DNA of 64,000 nucleotides. Origin: Saccharomyces uvarum. Taxonomy: Eukaryota > Ascomycota > Saccharomycetes > Saccharomycetales > Saccharomycetaceae. This document shows, one piece after another, positions 20,382 through 31,755 of this stretch. The notes under the pieces are model-generated. The model was given only the letters and a program-made list of their open reading frames with translations, was not told the DNA's origin and made no database searches. The stretch is from the NCBI GenBank assembly GCA_947243795.1, contig OX365939.1, positions 248,001 through 312,000 on the forward strand, given 5' to 3'. Position 1 is the first letter of the stretch; the number at the start of each line of letters is the position of its first letter. The position numbers and the translations under genes are program-made.

Positions 20382-20552
20382 GAGATAGAATCTTTTCTGA
20401 TATTTTGTTTTTGTTGTTATTATATTTACAGAAAGGTCTTTTTATATATGGTTATTTAATCAGTATATATATTAGTTATATTCCCCACTTTTCTTTCTAT
20501 CTTTCTGAATTTGTATTTACAAGGTTCTTTCACTAACGGAGGATGGGGTTAA

Positions 20553-22838
20553 CTATTTTTTAAGTTGTTTCTTTTGGAACTCAGAGATCAATTCCTTTTG
20601 AACATGAGGTGCTGTCGGAGCGTAGTGACTAAACTCTAACGAGAATTCACCTTTACCTTGAGTTGAAGCTCTTAAAGATGTAGCAAAACCAAACATTGTA
20701 CTCAAGGCACATTCCGCCTTTAGTGTAAACTCATCATGTCCATTTTCCGTGTCTTGTATCACTGCTTGTAACTTGTTTAATAAACCGATGACATTACCTT
20801 GGAATTCGTTGGGTGATGTCACTGACACGTTCATGATAGGTTCCATGATCACCGGTTGTGCTCTTAAGAATGCATCACGGAACGCAGACATAGTAGCGGT
20901 TTTGAACGATAGTTCATTAGAATCCACTGCATGAATAGCACCATCATTGATTAACATTTCAACTTTTAGAACACGGTGACCAATCAATGGTCCCTTTTCG
21001 CACACTTCTTCGAAACCTTTCCCACATGCTGCCAAGTACTTATCTGGGATACGTCCACCAACAATTGCGGTTTCAAATATGTTGCCCTTTGTGATATCTT
21101 CCACAGGCGATAAAGTACCAATAACTCTACCATATTGACCAGCACCACCAGATTGTTTCTTGTGAGTATAGTCAAAATCTGCTGGAATAGTGATAGATTC
21201 TCTATAAGAAACTTGTGGCTTACCGGTGACACAATCTACATTGTATTCACGTCTCATTCTCTCTACGTAGATTTCCAGATGTAATTCACCCATCCCAGAA
21301 ATAATTGTTTCTTTGGATTCAGGATCGAACTTCACTCTGAATGTAGGATCTTCCTTTTGGAATCTGTTCAGAGCCTTTGAAAAGTTAGATACATCGGTAG
21401 ATTTTGGCGTAATCGACAAAGAAACAACGGCATCAGGAACATACATGGATGACATGGAATATTGAACACTACCGTCAGTGAATGTGTCACCAGAAGCACA
21501 ATCAATGCCAAAAGTAGCACATATTTCACCAGATCCAACTTCGTCAACATCTTCCATTTCATTGGAATGCATTCTAACCAATCTGGCCACTTTCACTTTC
21601 TTGCCAGTCTTCACGTTTGTAATATAATTACCCTTTCTTAAACGTCCTTGGTAGACACGAACATAAGTTAGCTGACCATATTTACCTTCTTCCAATTTGA
21701 ATGCCAGTCCAACAAATGGTTGCTGAACTGCAGGGACTAAGTTGATCGTAGTTTCATTATTGCTCACGTCTAATGCTGTATTCAACACTTCAGAAGGATT
21801 TGGTAAAAAGTCTACAATAGCGTCCAGAACAGGTTGAATCCCAGTGTTTGCTAAGGCAGACCCCATCAAAACCGGTGTGAAAGCTCTGGCAATTGTGGCT
21901 CTGCGAATTGCAGCTTTAATTTGTTCTATAGTAGGTTCCTTTTCTTCCAAAAACATTTCAGCCATCTCGTCGTCCACATCAGCCAGCGTTTCAATCAGCA
22001 GTTGTCTTTTCTCCTCCATTAGGGGTTTCAACTCTTCAGGGACGGGTCCCTTCTCAATGATCTCCCCATTATCACCCTTATTGTAAAGAGCTACTTTATT
22101 GATCAGATCAACAACACCACACAAGGTCGACTCTGCTCCGATAGGTATTTGTACGGCAGCAGCAGGAATCTTTAGTTTCGAGTTAAGTTGTTCAATGGCA
22201 CGGAAGGGATCCGAACCCATACGATCCATTTTATTGATGAAAGTCACCCTAGGAACATTATATCTACGCATTTGACGATCAACAGTTACAGTTTGGGATT
22301 GGACGCCTGAAACAGCACAAACAACAAGAACAGCACCGTCGAGCACTCTCAAGGCACGCTCCACTTCAATAGTGAAATCAATGTGGCCCGGAGTATCGAT
22401 CAAATTAAAATGGTAGTTCTTGCCCTCTTTATCCCAGGAGCAATAAGTGGCGGCAGACTGGATAGTGATACCCTTTTCTCTTTCAAGGTCCATGGAATCC
22501 ATTTTTGCCCCCACATTATCCCTACCACGAACTTCATGAATAGCTTTGATCCTTTTGGTATAGTATAAAACACGTTCAGTAAAAGTAGTTTTCCCGGAAT
22601 CAATATGCGCTGATATACCGATGTTACGTAGTTTCTTGGATAGTTCGATGTCAGCAGGTGTCAGTTGCTGCTTTATTTCATCCACTAGAACTTTTTCCTC
22701 CTCGTATGTAGAACGAGCTAGTGAGCTCCCGTGGAAAGATCTCCTTGAGAGCCCCAAGCACAGCTTTGAGTTCGCAAAAAACGGGACACTGCCTCGAACC
22801 ACTCGCCGAGGTACCCACATCATTGTCTGGACACTCAT
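20553..22838 (-). CDS. MEF1: Mitochondrial elongation factor G, Mef1
   Basis: Mef1 is the mitochondrial EF-G1 GTPase that catalyses ribosomal translocation. The 761-residue product equals the S. cerevisiae length. After a basic presequence (about residues 1-42) it shows G1 AHIDSGKT at 77-84, switch I with GITIQ near 123-127, G3 DTPGH at 148-152 and G4 NKMD at 202-205. Domains II-V follow, including [15 protein letters not shown] and GGAGQYGRV, ending with the [21 protein letters not shown] region. The start ATG at 22838 is the first in frame. Confidence 0.98.
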   Translation of the reverse strand: MSVQTMMWVPRRVVRGSVPFFANSKLCLGLSRRSFHGSSLARSTYEEEKVLVDEIKQQLTPADIELSKKLRNIGISAHIDSGKTTFTERVLYYTKRIKAIHEVRGRDNVGAKMDSMDLEREKGITIQSAATYCSWDKEGKNYHFNLIDTPGHIDFTIEVERALRVLDGAVLVVCAVSGVQSQTVTVDRQMRRYNVPRVTFINKMDRMGSDPFRAIEQLNSKLKIPAAAVQIPIGAESTLCGVVDLINKVALYNKGDNGEIIEKGPVPEELKPLMEEKRQLLIETLADVDDEMAEMFLEEKEPTIEQIKAAIRRATIARAFTPVLMGSALANTGIQPVLDAIVDFLPNPSEVLNTALDVSNNETTINLVPAVQQPFVGLAFKLEEGKYGQLTYVRVYQGRLRKGNYITNVKTGKKVKVARLVRMHSNEMEDVDEVGSGEICATFGIDCASGDTFTDGSVQYSMSSMYVPDAVVSLSITPKSTDVSNFSKALNRFQKEDPTFRVKFDPESKETIISGMGELHLEIYVERMRREYNVDCVTGKPQVSYRESITIPADFDYTHKKQSGGAGQYGRVIGTLSPVEDITKGNIFETAIVGGRIPDKYLAACGKGFEEVCEKGPLIGHRVLKVEMLINDGAIHAVDSNELSFKTATMSAFRDAFLRAQPVIMEPIMNVSVTSPNEFQGNVIGLLNKLQAVIQDTENGHDEFTLKAECALSTMFGFATSLRASTQGKGEFSLEFSHYAPTAPHVQKELISEFQKKQLKK

Positions 22839-23037
22839 ATTAGCGCTATGATCGTATGCTTTCTCGCTTTTTTGTCCAGCCTCTCTGCTTTAATTTTCGA
22901 CCTTTCTTGGATATTTTAATCTTGGAAATTTCGGCCACTACTAGAATTCCCCCCACAATGAATAAAAAATCATCAGAATTGACGTACATGATATGTTATA
23001 TACAGAACAGAATATATATTTGGAAATACGGCCGTTC

Positions 23038-24111
23038 TCATTCTGGGCCCTCAATTATTGTCTTGACGTTGTCCAGCGGGTGGTCTCTATTCTCATCGAA
23101 TGCCTCAATAGCCTCCTTAAACTGGTAACGATGTGTAATCAAGGGTTTAAGCGAGAGCTTCCCACTGGAGACCAACTCGATAGAGTCGCTGTAGTCTCCC
23201 TGACAGTACCTGAAGGAGCCTTGAAAGGTTATTTCCTTGGTAGGAATCTTTGAGATCGGGAACTGGATCTCTTCTTGCCCCATGCCCACTTGAACGTACG
23301 TTCCACCTGCCTTGCAAACCTCGATGCCTGTTCTGATGCAAGGCTGAGCACCGGAGCATTCAAATACGACGTCGGCACCTCTCTTGCCAATAGCCTTTCT
23401 GATAACAGTTTCCGCACTGACACCGGGTGGCAAGTCGCCTGAATTTACCATATGTGTAGCACCAAACTGCTTGGCCCTTTCCAGTTTGGTTTCTGACAGG
23501 TCCACGAAGACCACGTCAGTTGCCCCAAATATACTGGCTACTTTACCAGTCAACAGACCTACGGGCCCAGCTCCAAATACGACGCATCGTGCGCCGAATC
23601 TCATCTTGGCCAGTCTGTTTGCGTGGACTGCCACCGATAATGGCTCCATCAGTGCCCCTTCCTCGAAGGACACATGATCTGGTATTTTGTAGACAAAATC
23701 CTTCGGAGCCCTGTAATACTTCGTCAAGGTTCCATCATAGGGCGGTGTAGCTGCGAATTCCAAATCAGGATCCAGATTGTACCTTCCCTCTTTTAATTCG
23801 GATGAGAACCTATTGGGGAAACCAGGCTCCAGTGCCACTCTGTCTCCCACTTTAAGCGTCTTGACGTTGTCGCCTATAAGTACCACTACACCCGAGGATT
23901 CGTGGCCCAGCACCATTGGTGACTTCACCACAAAATGGGAAATCCTGCCATGGGTATAGTAGTGAATATCTGAACCACATATCCCTGTGGCTTTGATTTG
24001 AACGATTACATCGTTTGCGTCTGAAATTTTGGGGATGTTAACATTAGTTAAGACAATTTTGCCTGGCTGCTCTAAAATAACAGCTTCTTGTGTAGTTAAT
24101 TCTGTCAACAT
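23038..24111 (-). CDS. XYL2: Xylitol dehydrogenase Xyl2 (sorbitol dehydrogenase-like)
   Basis: Xyl2 is a zinc-dependent medium-chain dehydrogenase that oxidises xylitol to D-xylulose with NAD, close to sorbitol dehydrogenases. The 357-residue product (S. cerevisiae 356) has catalytic zinc ligands C45 in GICGSDIH and H70-E71 in LGHESSGVV, and the dinucleotide motif GAGPVG at residues 180-185. The four cysteines of the usual structural zinc lobe are absent from the GFPNRFSSELKEGRYNL region, as in other yeast xylitol dehydrogenases. The stop is 199 bp from the MEF1 start, so that spacer holds the MEF1 promoter. Confidence 0.95.
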   Translation of the reverse strand: MLTELTTQEAVILEQPGKIVLTNVNIPKISDANDVIVQIKATGICGSDIHYYTHGRISHFVVKSPMVLGHESSGVVVLIGDNVKTLKVGDRVALEPGFPNRFSSELKEGRYNLDPDLEFAATPPYDGTLTKYYRAPKDFVYKIPDHVSFEEGALMEPLSVAVHANRLAKMRFGARCVVFGAGPVGLLTGKVASIFGATDVVFVDLSETKLERAKQFGATHMVNSGDLPPGVSAETVIRKAIGKRGADVVFECSGAQPCIRTGIEVCKAGGTYVQVGMGQEEIQFPISKIPTKEITFQGSFRYCQGDYSDSIELVSSGKLSLKPLITHRYQFKEAIEAFDENRDHPLDNVKTIIEGPE

Positions 24112-24281
24112 GCTTGGTGAGCCCTCTGTTCTGTAGATGGTGTGAATATGTCTTTTTACTGTGAATTTAAATATATATATCTAAATACGTGTACAATTTT
24201 TTAGTTTTAGTTCGAACTATTTCAGGGGGAGGGGTTATGATCCCCTGGGATATGATACGCCGGAGTGCTTATTAAATCATT

Positions 24282-27200
24282 CTAGGATAAACTGGAGTTA
24301 GAGTCGACTTTGAGGATGTTGTGGATTTCCATCAGGATAGGCTCTATCTCGCTGGGGTCACAAGCAACACCATTGCCCAAACGAATGGCATGAGATGCAA
24401 GGGTTGGTTTAACAGCTTCTGTACTCCCTAATCTCTTCGTATCAAGCATAAAAACTTGATTTCTTACTTGATGCATCATTGGGTAGGCCGGGGATTTTGT
24501 GGTGATGTGTGCCACGTCTGCAAAATGAATGTGGAATTGGATCTTGTCACGGCCATTATGCAAAACGGTTTTCAATTCTATGCATATTGTGATCTTAGTA
24601 CCTGCCTGAGGGTTATAATATACTATTTGATACTCGTTTAGATTATGCAATCCGATATTCACCATGGTGGAGTACTGGCTTCCACCGGTACGGAATTTTT
24701 CCCCTCTTTCAACAAGGATTACTTTTAGAGCTTTAAACAACGATGACGTGAATTGTAAGTAGCTAAAGATAAAATGATAATCCATTTTCGAATTATCTAA
24801 GAAAGGCTGTATTATATGTTGTGGGTTCGAAGGCGATAACTGCACTGTTAAATTTTTGATAGAATCGTCATTTGTTAGTATCTTTATCGTGCAGTCTTTA
24901 TCATCCTCGTCGTTGTTAGAAAGATACTTGAAGGAAATCTCGTTGGGTTGTAATGCGATTATTTTGAAGTTTTCGGACTCAAAATTCTTGTGTAATCTTT
25001 CCACAACATCTGTTAATACAACCAATTGCATCAATTTTTGTCTAAATTTCGTCAAATACTGAATTATTATACCTAGGCTTGTGAAATTCTCCTCCAAGTA
25101 AAAGGCTAATGGTTCTTCTTGTACAAAGTGGATGTATAGTTTATCAATTTGGCATTGAATCATCATCGTGTTTCTCTTGAACTTGGCATACAATCGTATT
25201 TGAGAGTTAGAGTAATCTATCCTCAAAAACATGGAACTTTCCAGTATGGAATTTAGCGCTTTGGAACCTTCCAAAAAGGATTCTAACTCTAGTGTTATGA
25301 TAGAGATGTTATCATTAGTACTACCTCCTTGAACGATATATTGAGGTAGTTTTTGTTCACTAATCATTTCAGATGAACAAATCTTATTGTGGATTTTTAA
25401 TTGGTTCAAGGAATCAATTAGCATATGGTTTATGATTCTGTTCAAAATAGTTTTCTGCAATATCATAATTTTTTGGTACGTTATTGACTCCAACTTAACA
25501 GTCATTACGTTAGAATTGTCCAGATATTTCAAGTTCCATTTCCCACGTTGTGAAACAATCTTACCAATTCTTTTTTCCACCACACATGATGTTTTAGAGG
25601 ATATTATCGACAATATTAAATACCAGTTGAGGGGCCAGTGTGGTAACCTAATGAACAGATCCCTTTGTAACAGCAGGGAAAAATTACCATTGTTGGCGTC
25701 ATTATCAATAGCGTTACCACTCTCTGTCTTCGCAGTATTGTTGCTGTTGATATTCAACTGAGTCCTAATTGGCTTATTGATTTTGATAATCTTACTACAC
25801 GACCATCCTGTGTTTTCAAACATGGTAGTCAAAACATGAATTATCTTGTCTAATTTCAACTGTTGTAATATTCTTGCCAATTCCTCTGGGCTCTCTGCTC
25901 TATTGATTTTTGAAGCGTAATTCGATAAAAGTGGAGTCGGGTTTCTGAAATAAAACTGTCCACTTAACAAGTCGATTTTTAATTGGATAGGTGCCATAGC
26001 AACGCATGTTGTAGGAAGTTGGAAGAGTAGAACATCCGGATTCTCTTCGTCTTCTTGAAATATATCTCTTGCTAACAGCTCCGATCTGATAATTCTTGAA
26101 TGGTTGAACATAATCTCGTCTAGAATACCTTCGATATTTGATACAATGTTATTATAAATTACAGGCATATTTTTAGCCCTTGATGCACTTTGATTGTCCC
26201 ATTTCAAAACAAGACTCTCTGTGGTTCTTTGAATGCCAATAGTTAGCTTACCTTTACTGTCCATCTTACCATTTAACCAATATCTAACCGTAATTACACT
26301 TTTTTTAGAGTCATAGTTATGGATCAGGTTACTCTTGGAAAATTTCCCGCCATTGGCTAGCTTTAAAAATTCTCTATGAACCATGTATAGCTGTAGTGTC
26401 AACACGTATTTGTGTAAGAAATTGTAAAGGGATGATAAGGGATCATTACTTTTCAAAAGAATCTCATTAATCAATTTCTCCAGTCTTGGTTTATTTAAAG
26501 GTAAGCTGTTGCCGTTAGAGTTGGCGTCATCATCGTTGTTATCACTGTTACCGTTGGGCGAATTGGATTCTGTTACGGTTGAAACGCTCTGCTCAGCTTC
26601 TGTACTGAATAGCAGTTTCAAGTCCACGAAAAACAAAGGCGACTGTCTATTTACAGTGGATAACTGAACCTCAAATTCATTGGTGACAACAAAGTAGATT
26701 CTGCCGTTCTTAATACGATAGTTATGCAACGGTTTAGGAACGTTCATTAATGCAATTTTAATCGAAACAGTTAAGTTCAAATCCTGTAATCTTTGTAAAA
26801 TCAAACTCAGGGGCACCTTAGCCATTCCATCTACTGCATCCGTGGAATCACTTCCACCGCTCAATTTGAAATTGTGCGTGGGTAAATTAGGTCTGCCAAG
26901 GCTCAAAACCTCCAAAGCGGTGACCAAATCCACATTCGGTAATTTAGCATTGGTCATTGAATCAAGGCTACTCTTCAAAGCCCAGATACAATTGTTGACA
27001 TTCATGTTGGTCATTCTAAACCAGTTCAAAAGATCGATTAACACATGGAAATTGTTTTGTTTTATAGTACGGGCCCATTTTACAAGCACATAGAGTTTCA
27101 AAAATTGTGTCCTTAAGAATATAATCAGTTGCAAAAAACGTATTTTCTTTGCGGAGTTGGGCTCATTCATCTGAGTGTGCACGTTTGTCTTCATGTATTG

Positions 27201-27530
27201 GGCAATCTCTTTCATGGTGAATACCGTCAAGTTCCTTACTACCAATGCTAAACTGACCTGATTAATCTCAACGTGCGGTAATGATGGCGGTGGCGTGCTC
27301 GTTGCGGTTCCTGCTGCAGCACTTGTACTTGTCGGTACCATTTCCAGAGACTCCTTCTGAGCAGTTGTGGTCTCCGGGACGGTTGCTGAGGGACTATGCA
27401 GTTGAGTGTTCTTAACAGGACCCTGTTGCTCTTGTCCATTCTGCTCGGAGTGGTCCTTCAGCGCGGGCATCTCGTTAGAAAGTCTATCCTCATTAGCCAG
27501 CATATGTGGGGAACCTATCGTGGTAGTCAT
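24282..27530 (-). CDS. RGR1: Mediator complex subunit Med14 (Rgr1)
   Basis: Rgr1/Med14 is the scaffold subunit that links the Mediator middle, head and tail modules in RNA polymerase II regulation. The 1082-residue product equals the S. cerevisiae length. After a Gln/Ser/Thr/Pro-rich disordered N-terminus (about 1-85), the Med14 core begins with HVEINQVSLALVVRNLTVFTMKEIAQYMK. Helical repeats and several low-complexity Asn/Asp stretches follow (for example about residues 320-345). The C-terminus ends ILMEIHNILKVDSNSSLS. It is divergent from LAM6 by 233 bp. Confidence 0.97.
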   Translation of the reverse strand: MTTTIGSPHMLANEDRLSNEMPALKDHSEQNGQEQQGPVKNTQLHSPSATVPETTTAQKESLEMVPTSTSAAAGTATSTPPPSLPHVEINQVSLALVVRNLTVFTMKEIAQYMKTNVHTQMNEPNSAKKIRFLQLIIFLRTQFLKLYVLVKWARTIKQNNFHVLIDLLNWFRMTNMNVNNCIWALKSSLDSMTNAKLPNVDLVTALEVLSLGRPNLPTHNFKLSGGSDSTDAVDGMAKVPLSLILQRLQDLNLTVSIKIALMNVPKPLHNYRIKNGRIYFVVTNEFEVQLSTVNRQSPLFFVDLKLLFSTEAEQSVSTVTESNSPNGNSDNNDDDANSNGNSLPLNKPRLEKLINEILLKSNDPLSSLYNFLHKYVLTLQLYMVHREFLKLANGGKFSKSNLIHNYDSKKSVITVRYWLNGKMDSKGKLTIGIQRTTESLVLKWDNQSASRAKNMPVIYNNIVSNIEGILDEIMFNHSRIIRSELLARDIFQEDEENPDVLLFQLPTTCVAMAPIQLKIDLLSGQFYFRNPTPLLSNYASKINRAESPEELARILQQLKLDKIIHVLTTMFENTGWSCSKIIKINKPIRTQLNINSNNTAKTESGNAIDNDANNGNFSLLLQRDLFIRLPHWPLNWYLILSIISSKTSCVVEKRIGKIVSQRGKWNLKYLDNSNVMTVKLESITYQKIMILQKTILNRIINHMLIDSLNQLKIHNKICSSEMISEQKLPQYIVQGGSTNDNISIITLELESFLEGSKALNSILESSMFLRIDYSNSQIRLYAKFKRNTMMIQCQIDKLYIHFVQEEPLAFYLEENFTSLGIIIQYLTKFRQKLMQLVVLTDVVERLHKNFESENFKIIALQPNEISFKYLSNNDEDDKDCTIKILTNDDSIKNLTVQLSPSNPQHIIQPFLDNSKMDYHFIFSYLQFTSSLFKALKVILVERGEKFRTGGSQYSTMVNIGLHNLNEYQIVYYNPQAGTKITICIELKTVLHNGRDKIQFHIHFADVAHITTKSPAYPMMHQVRNQVFMLDTKRLGSTEAVKPTLASHAIRLGNGVACDPSEIEPILMEIHNILKVDSNSSLS

Positions 27531-27763
27531 TGCCCAGCCGAGAAACCCTATACTTTCCTGCCCGTTTTTAGCTCTCTTCCTGATGATCTATTACAACACA
27601 ACCCATGCTAAATAACTGAAAAATTCACCGTTTTACTTGCAGCAGCGGCCGTGCGATGGGACAATCGTTTAGTTAGCAATAAGCGGGACAAAGTAGTTGA
27701 ATTTAGTGGCATCAAAGAGGCAGTGGAACGTAGGAAAGAGCTGGCAGTGTGATTGATTGCAGA

Positions 27764-29845
27764 ATGTGGGGGGATAGTATGCGCGAGCTTGGTGTGACCA
27801 TGGACAATGAATTGAATGCAATGAAGCCACCGGTCGAAGAGGATGGTGTAGATAGTGCGAGGAGAATAAATAAGGGTATGGGCGTCCAGAAGCCTTCTAC
27901 AGAGCACCTATTGATTTCGCCTGGCAGGGACGGCTCAGTACCGTTGAATGGGTTGAAGTCATCGCCTGCAGATCCGCACTTGTCAGATGTGAATTCCATT
28001 TTGGAGAGCTCCCGTATTGGTGATGGGACGGCGTTGACGTCTGTAAATAATATCATCATGGCTACGTCGGCGAATGGTGAGGGTGAGGGTGCTAATGGTG
28101 ATAGCAAGAGACCACCCATCTCGAATTCTTCGTCGAGGTCGTCATTTTTCGACTCAGTTTTGAGCACATTTTCCTTGAAATCAACTTCACAAGATACTGT
28201 TACCAATGAAGCTAAAGATACAGAGATTCAGTTCGCCTCCAAGGAGGCCAATGAGAAGTTCCATCAGATCTTCAAATCGATACCTTCTAAAGCAAGGCTT
28301 GTTGGGGACTATTTCTGCTATTTCCACAGAGAATTCCCCTACCAAGGCCGGATTTTCCTTTCCGACACACATATATGTTTCAATTCTACTGTACTAAACT
28401 GGATGGCAAAGGTGCAAATCCCATTGAATGAAATCAAGTACTTGGACAAGGTGAACACAAATTCAGGCGCCATTTCCATAGAGACATTGACAAACAAATA
28501 TACATTTTCCGGGTTCATGTCAAGAGATAAGGTTTTCCAATTGATTACACGCATTTGGTCGAAGGAGAATCTAATCAAGATCAATGATGTTATTGAAGTG
28601 GATGAAAGGATCTCCAAGACAAATGGCATGTCGCCGGCGCCTTCCTCCATATTCAACAGTGCTTCTACAAATGCATATAACGATTTCATATCGACAACTA
28701 CTACAGAACCCACAAGCAGAGCTTCGTACATGAGTGAGAACGATATGCTCATTGAAGAAGCAATAAGGTCTGTGGACGATTATACGGGGACGCCGAAAGC
28801 ATCTTCATCTTCACCGTCATTGTCGTCTTCGTCGTCGCCTTCAACATTTGGTTCTTCAACAACATATTATCGCAGGTCCGTTTATAGATTGAAGCAAAAC
28901 GCCCCATTCCAGTACGATGGGCCCTTTCATGTGGATGAATCAATGGACTTCCCGTATAACCCCGAGGTAAACAATGAATATGTTCTAGTGGAACGCCAAT
29001 TTAATGTTCCGCCAGGCCTGCTTTTCATAATGATGTTCAATGAGGATAATCCAAGTTTTGAATTAAACTTTCTCAAAAACCAAGACTCATCGAATATTTC
29101 ACATATTGGGACATTTGAAAAAGTCAACAAAGACGGACAGCATTACAGGAATTTCCAATATACCAAACAATTGCATTTCCCCGTGGGGCCCAAATCCACA
29201 AACTGCCAAGTGACGGAGACTCTTTTACATTGCGACTGGGAAAGGTATATAAACGTTTTAAGTATAACAAGGACACCGAACGTCCCGAGCGGTACAAGCT
29301 TCAGCACCAGGACGAGGTATATGTTTCGCTGGGATGATCAGGGGCAAGGTTGTATATTGAAGATAAGTTTCTGGGTGGACTGGAACGCGTCCAGTTGGAT
29401 TAAACCGATGGTTGAGAGCAATTGTAAAAACGGGCAAATCACTGCCACCAAGGACCTGGTAGAGTTGATTGACGAGTTCGTGGGAGAGTATGTGGAACTA
29501 AGTAAGGAAAAAACGGATGCACTCAATCCGTTACCAAGTGTTGCATCGTTTGGGTCACCAAGGAAAATTGCGCCCGAGTTGGCACTGGCACTGCCCGAGA
29601 CGAAGACTGACGCTGCGATGGAGGCCCCAGAAGTGAGCAACGATAGATGGAGGTTCAACTGGGTGAACATAGTGATAATAGTGCTGTTAACGCTGAATCT
29701 GCTGTACTTGATGAAATTGAATAAGAAAATGAACAAAATGACGAAATTAATGACGCATAAGGACGACGTTGTGGCGCACCGGAATTTATTAGATATACCT
29801 GTTGAGGTGCAATGGTCGAAACGAAGAGACCGCGGTAGATTGTAA
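27764..29845 (+). CDS. LAM6: ER-anchored sterol transfer protein Lam6 (Ltc1)
   Basis: Lam6/Ltc1 moves sterol between membranes at ER contact sites with mitochondria and the vacuole. The ATG at 27764 ([11 protein letters not shown]) gives 693 residues, the S. cerevisiae length; upstream the frame is open but lacks an ATG. Domains: a disordered N-terminus; a GRAM domain at about 160-265 ([20 protein letters not shown] onward); a Ser-rich linker; a VASt/StART-like domain at about 375-570 ([41 protein letters not shown]); and one transmembrane helix at about 637-657 ([18 protein letters not shown]) near the cytosolic C-terminus. It converges with RFU1, 48 bp apart. Confidence 0.96.
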   Translation: MWGDSMRELGVTMDNELNAMKPPVEEDGVDSARRINKGMGVQKPSTEHLLISPGRDGSVPLNGLKSSPADPHLSDVNSILESSRIGDGTALTSVNNIIMATSANGEGEGANGDSKRPPISNSSSRSSFFDSVLSTFSLKSTSQDTVTNEAKDTEIQFASKEANEKFHQIFKSIPSKARLVGDYFCYFHREFPYQGRIFLSDTHICFNSTVLNWMAKVQIPLNEIKYLDKVNTNSGAISIETLTNKYTFSGFMSRDKVFQLITRIWSKENLIKINDVIEVDERISKTNGMSPAPSSIFNSASTNAYNDFISTTTTEPTSRASYMSENDMLIEEAIRSVDDYTGTPKASSSSPSLSSSSSPSTFGSSTTYYRRSVYRLKQNAPFQYDGPFHVDESMDFPYNPEVNNEYVLVERQFNVPPGLLFIMMFNEDNPSFELNFLKNQDSSNISHIGTFEKVNKDGQHYRNFQYTKQLHFPVGPKSTNCQVTETLLHCDWERYINVLSITRTPNVPSGTSFSTRTRYMFRWDDQGQGCILKISFWVDWNASSWIKPMVESNCKNGQITATKDLVELIDEFVGEYVELSKEKTDALNPLPSVASFGSPRKIAPELALALPETKTDAAMEAPEVSNDRWRFNWVNIVIIVLLTLNLLYLMKLNKKMNKMTKLMTHKDDVVAHRNLLDIPVEVQWSKRRDRGRL

Positions 29846-29893
29846 CGAGTGATCACGTATATATGTATGTATGTATGGTATGAAAAAACGATG

Positions 29894-30478
29894 CTATGTA
29901 GAGAACGTGAACCGTGGCAGTTCCGGATAATTTAGTCTGTAGGCTTCGTCATGCGCGGCATCCTGACTAGGTGAGTTAGTTGTGGTGTTTAGTTGCGAAT
30001 TTGAAATTTTCTGGAAAAAGGAGATTGACTGGTTGAATCTGTATTCGTTGAACGACTCCTTCGGCAGCGACTGTTGCTGCAGCTGTGTGGGCGTTGTGCT
30101 TGTGTTCGTGTTTGGTTTAGCTATATTGTTGGCCAATGAAGTCTGCAGCTTGCTATACTGAGAGTCGATTTCCTTGCGCAGACCTTCAATTATTTTGCAA
30201 ACCGCGGGCACCTCCAGTTTTATCAGTTGCAAGTATTCCCTTTTATAAATAGATGACGGGTCCATCAAGGACAGTTCAGGGTGCTTAGACAGCTTATTAG
30301 TCAATAAATCCACGTATCTAAAGTAATAAATAAACGCCAGTGACAGATCACCGGCCTGGAACGCACACTGCGCCTTTTCCAAGATGCCGATGCATGTTTT
30401 CAAATATATCCTCAGCGGTATGGACGGATTGAAGCGGTAATCCTTAGCGTCCTGGACCAACTGCTTACTAGACTTCAT
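29894..30478 (-). CDS. RFU1: Inhibitor of deubiquitinase Doa4, Rfu1
   Basis: Rfu1 binds and inhibits the ubiquitin hydrolase Doa4 on endosomes and so controls free ubiquitin. From the ATG at 30478 (MKSSKQLVQDAKDYRFNP) the product is 194 residues, against about 200 in S. cerevisiae. The N-terminal half (about 1-115) is helical and resembles the MIT-like region of AMSH/USP8-type proteins. A low-complexity Asn/Thr/Gln linker follows, and the C-terminus carries LNYPELPRFTFST, a YPEL-type Bro1-binding motif. The frame runs 20 codons further upstream without an ATG. Confidence 0.94.
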   Translation of the reverse strand: MKSSKQLVQDAKDYRFNPSIPLRIYLKTCIGILEKAQCAFQAGDLSLAFIYYFRYVDLLTNKLSKHPELSLMDPSSIYKREYLQLIKLEVPAVCKIIEGLRKEIDSQYSKLQTSLANNIAKPNTNTSTTPTQLQQQSLPKESFNEYRFNQSISFFQKISNSQLNTTTNSPSQDAAHDEAYRLNYPELPRFTFST

Positions 30479-30763
30479 GACCGACCGGAGCCCGAAAAAA
30501 GCAGAAGAAAAGTAGTGGGCAGTGAGCAATGACAACAACTCCTACTGGCACTTTGATTGCAGCAAACTTCTTGTGCAGTATTAATATTATCTATCTAACC
30601 ATTGATTTACGTATAAACTTGTCGATGCTCATCGTACTAGAGTGAAAAAAACGAAAAAATTTTTTGTTGCGCATTTTTTTTTATTGCGTGTCCCGCAAGA
30701 GCGACTCGAGAGTGATTGAGTGTGTATAATATAAAAAGTGTATATGCCTATTTGTTATGGTGG

Positions 30764-31273
30764 TTATGGTTGAGCAGTAGGATCAGCTTCTACTGGGGGA
30801 GCGGCAGCAGCAGCGGCGGCAGCAGCCTCGGAGTCTGGGGCAGCCCACGGCAGGGTGGGTTCTGTCGTGGCAACGTTCGCCAAGGCAGTGTCCAAATGCT
30901 CTTTCAGCAAGACCTCGTTAGTCTCCTTCTCTGGACCCACGGAGTGTGTGATATCTTTCACGCGGTCCAAGAACTTGTTCAAGTTGTAGCCCGCAGCAGC
31001 GTCAGAGACCTCCTGCGTGTAGGGGACGCCCTTCAGCTCCTTAACCCTTCTCTTGTGTACCTTCCCCTTCAGGTGCGTCTTAAGCGCTATGGCAGTCTCC
31101 ATGTACTTTGCACAGTGTATGCAGTAGTGCTGCCCTAGCCCTGCCTTGGTTTCGTCCAATGGCTGGTTCAGCAGCTTCTGCACAGACTCCTTAGTGGACA
31201 GGTCGTTGTAGATCAGGTCCAGATCCTTTGTTCTTCTCTTGGTCTTGTACCTCTTTACCGAATATCTACCCAT
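30764..31273 (-). CDS. BUD20: 60S pre-ribosome export factor Bud20 (C2H2 zinc finger)
   Basis: Bud20 is a shuttling protein of late pre-60S particles that aids nuclear export. The 169-residue product (S. cerevisiae about 166) has a basic N-terminus (GRYSVKRYKTKRRTKDLD) and one C2H2 zinc finger with C51, C54, H67 and H73 (CIHCAKYMETAIALKTHLKG). The C-terminal tail is Ala-rich (around residues 150-160). It is divergent from RPL10; RRPE-like and PAC-like sequences in the shared spacer fit its ribosome-assembly role. Confidence 0.95.
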   Translation of the reverse strand: MGRYSVKRYKTKRRTKDLDLIYNDLSTKESVQKLLNQPLDETKAGLGQHYCIHCAKYMETAIALKTHLKGKVHKRRVKELKGVPYTQEVSDAAAGYNLNKFLDRVKDITHSVGPEKETNEVLLKEHLDTALANVATTEPTLPWAAPDSEAAAAAAAAAPPVEADPTAQP

Positions 31274-31755
31274 GGCGTGTTCTTGTTGCTTCGTGCTCGT
31301 GTGACTTACTGCACTGTGATCACCTCATCTCATCTCACACTATCTGCCATATATATCCGGGACTTAATTTGCTTTTGGCCCTTGCCAGTAGAAAAAAAAA
31401 TTTTCCGCAGAAAAGAGAAAAAGAAACTAAACGGAAATAAAAAAGCGGAAATAGCAATTGGATTACAGGACTGTGGCTTCTCACACCCGTGCCCCCTACA
31501 ACCCGTACATTTATGTAATTTTTCATTTTTTATTTGTTCTTTTTCATTTTTTTTAGGGATTTGATCACTGACCTCCGAAATGAATCCCGCAATGATGCTG
31601 ACTAAGGAACTTTTCACTTGCGGTTTGGTGGTGGGTTTCTAGAGAGAGTTTATAAGAAGAAGAAGATTTTAGAGGAGATAGTATAACTTTATTGCCAGTG
31701 TTGGAAGTTTGTATTTGCAAATTACAAAAGAAGCATATCAAATAACCTATTCAAG
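31274..31755. promoter_or_regulatory. BUD20-RPL10 divergent promoter with Rap1 sites
   Basis: Rap1-type sites toward RPL10 are ACACCCGTGCCCC at 31483-31495 (partial match) and ACAACCCGTACATTT at 31498-31512 (strong match), about 245-275 bp before the RPL10 ATG and followed by T-rich DNA (31517-31556). On the BUD20 side there is an RRPE-like run ending in AAAATTTTC (31391-31405) and CTCATCTCATCTC near 31324-31336, one base off the PAC core CTCATCGC. The Rap1 call is the firmest of these. Confidence 0.7.
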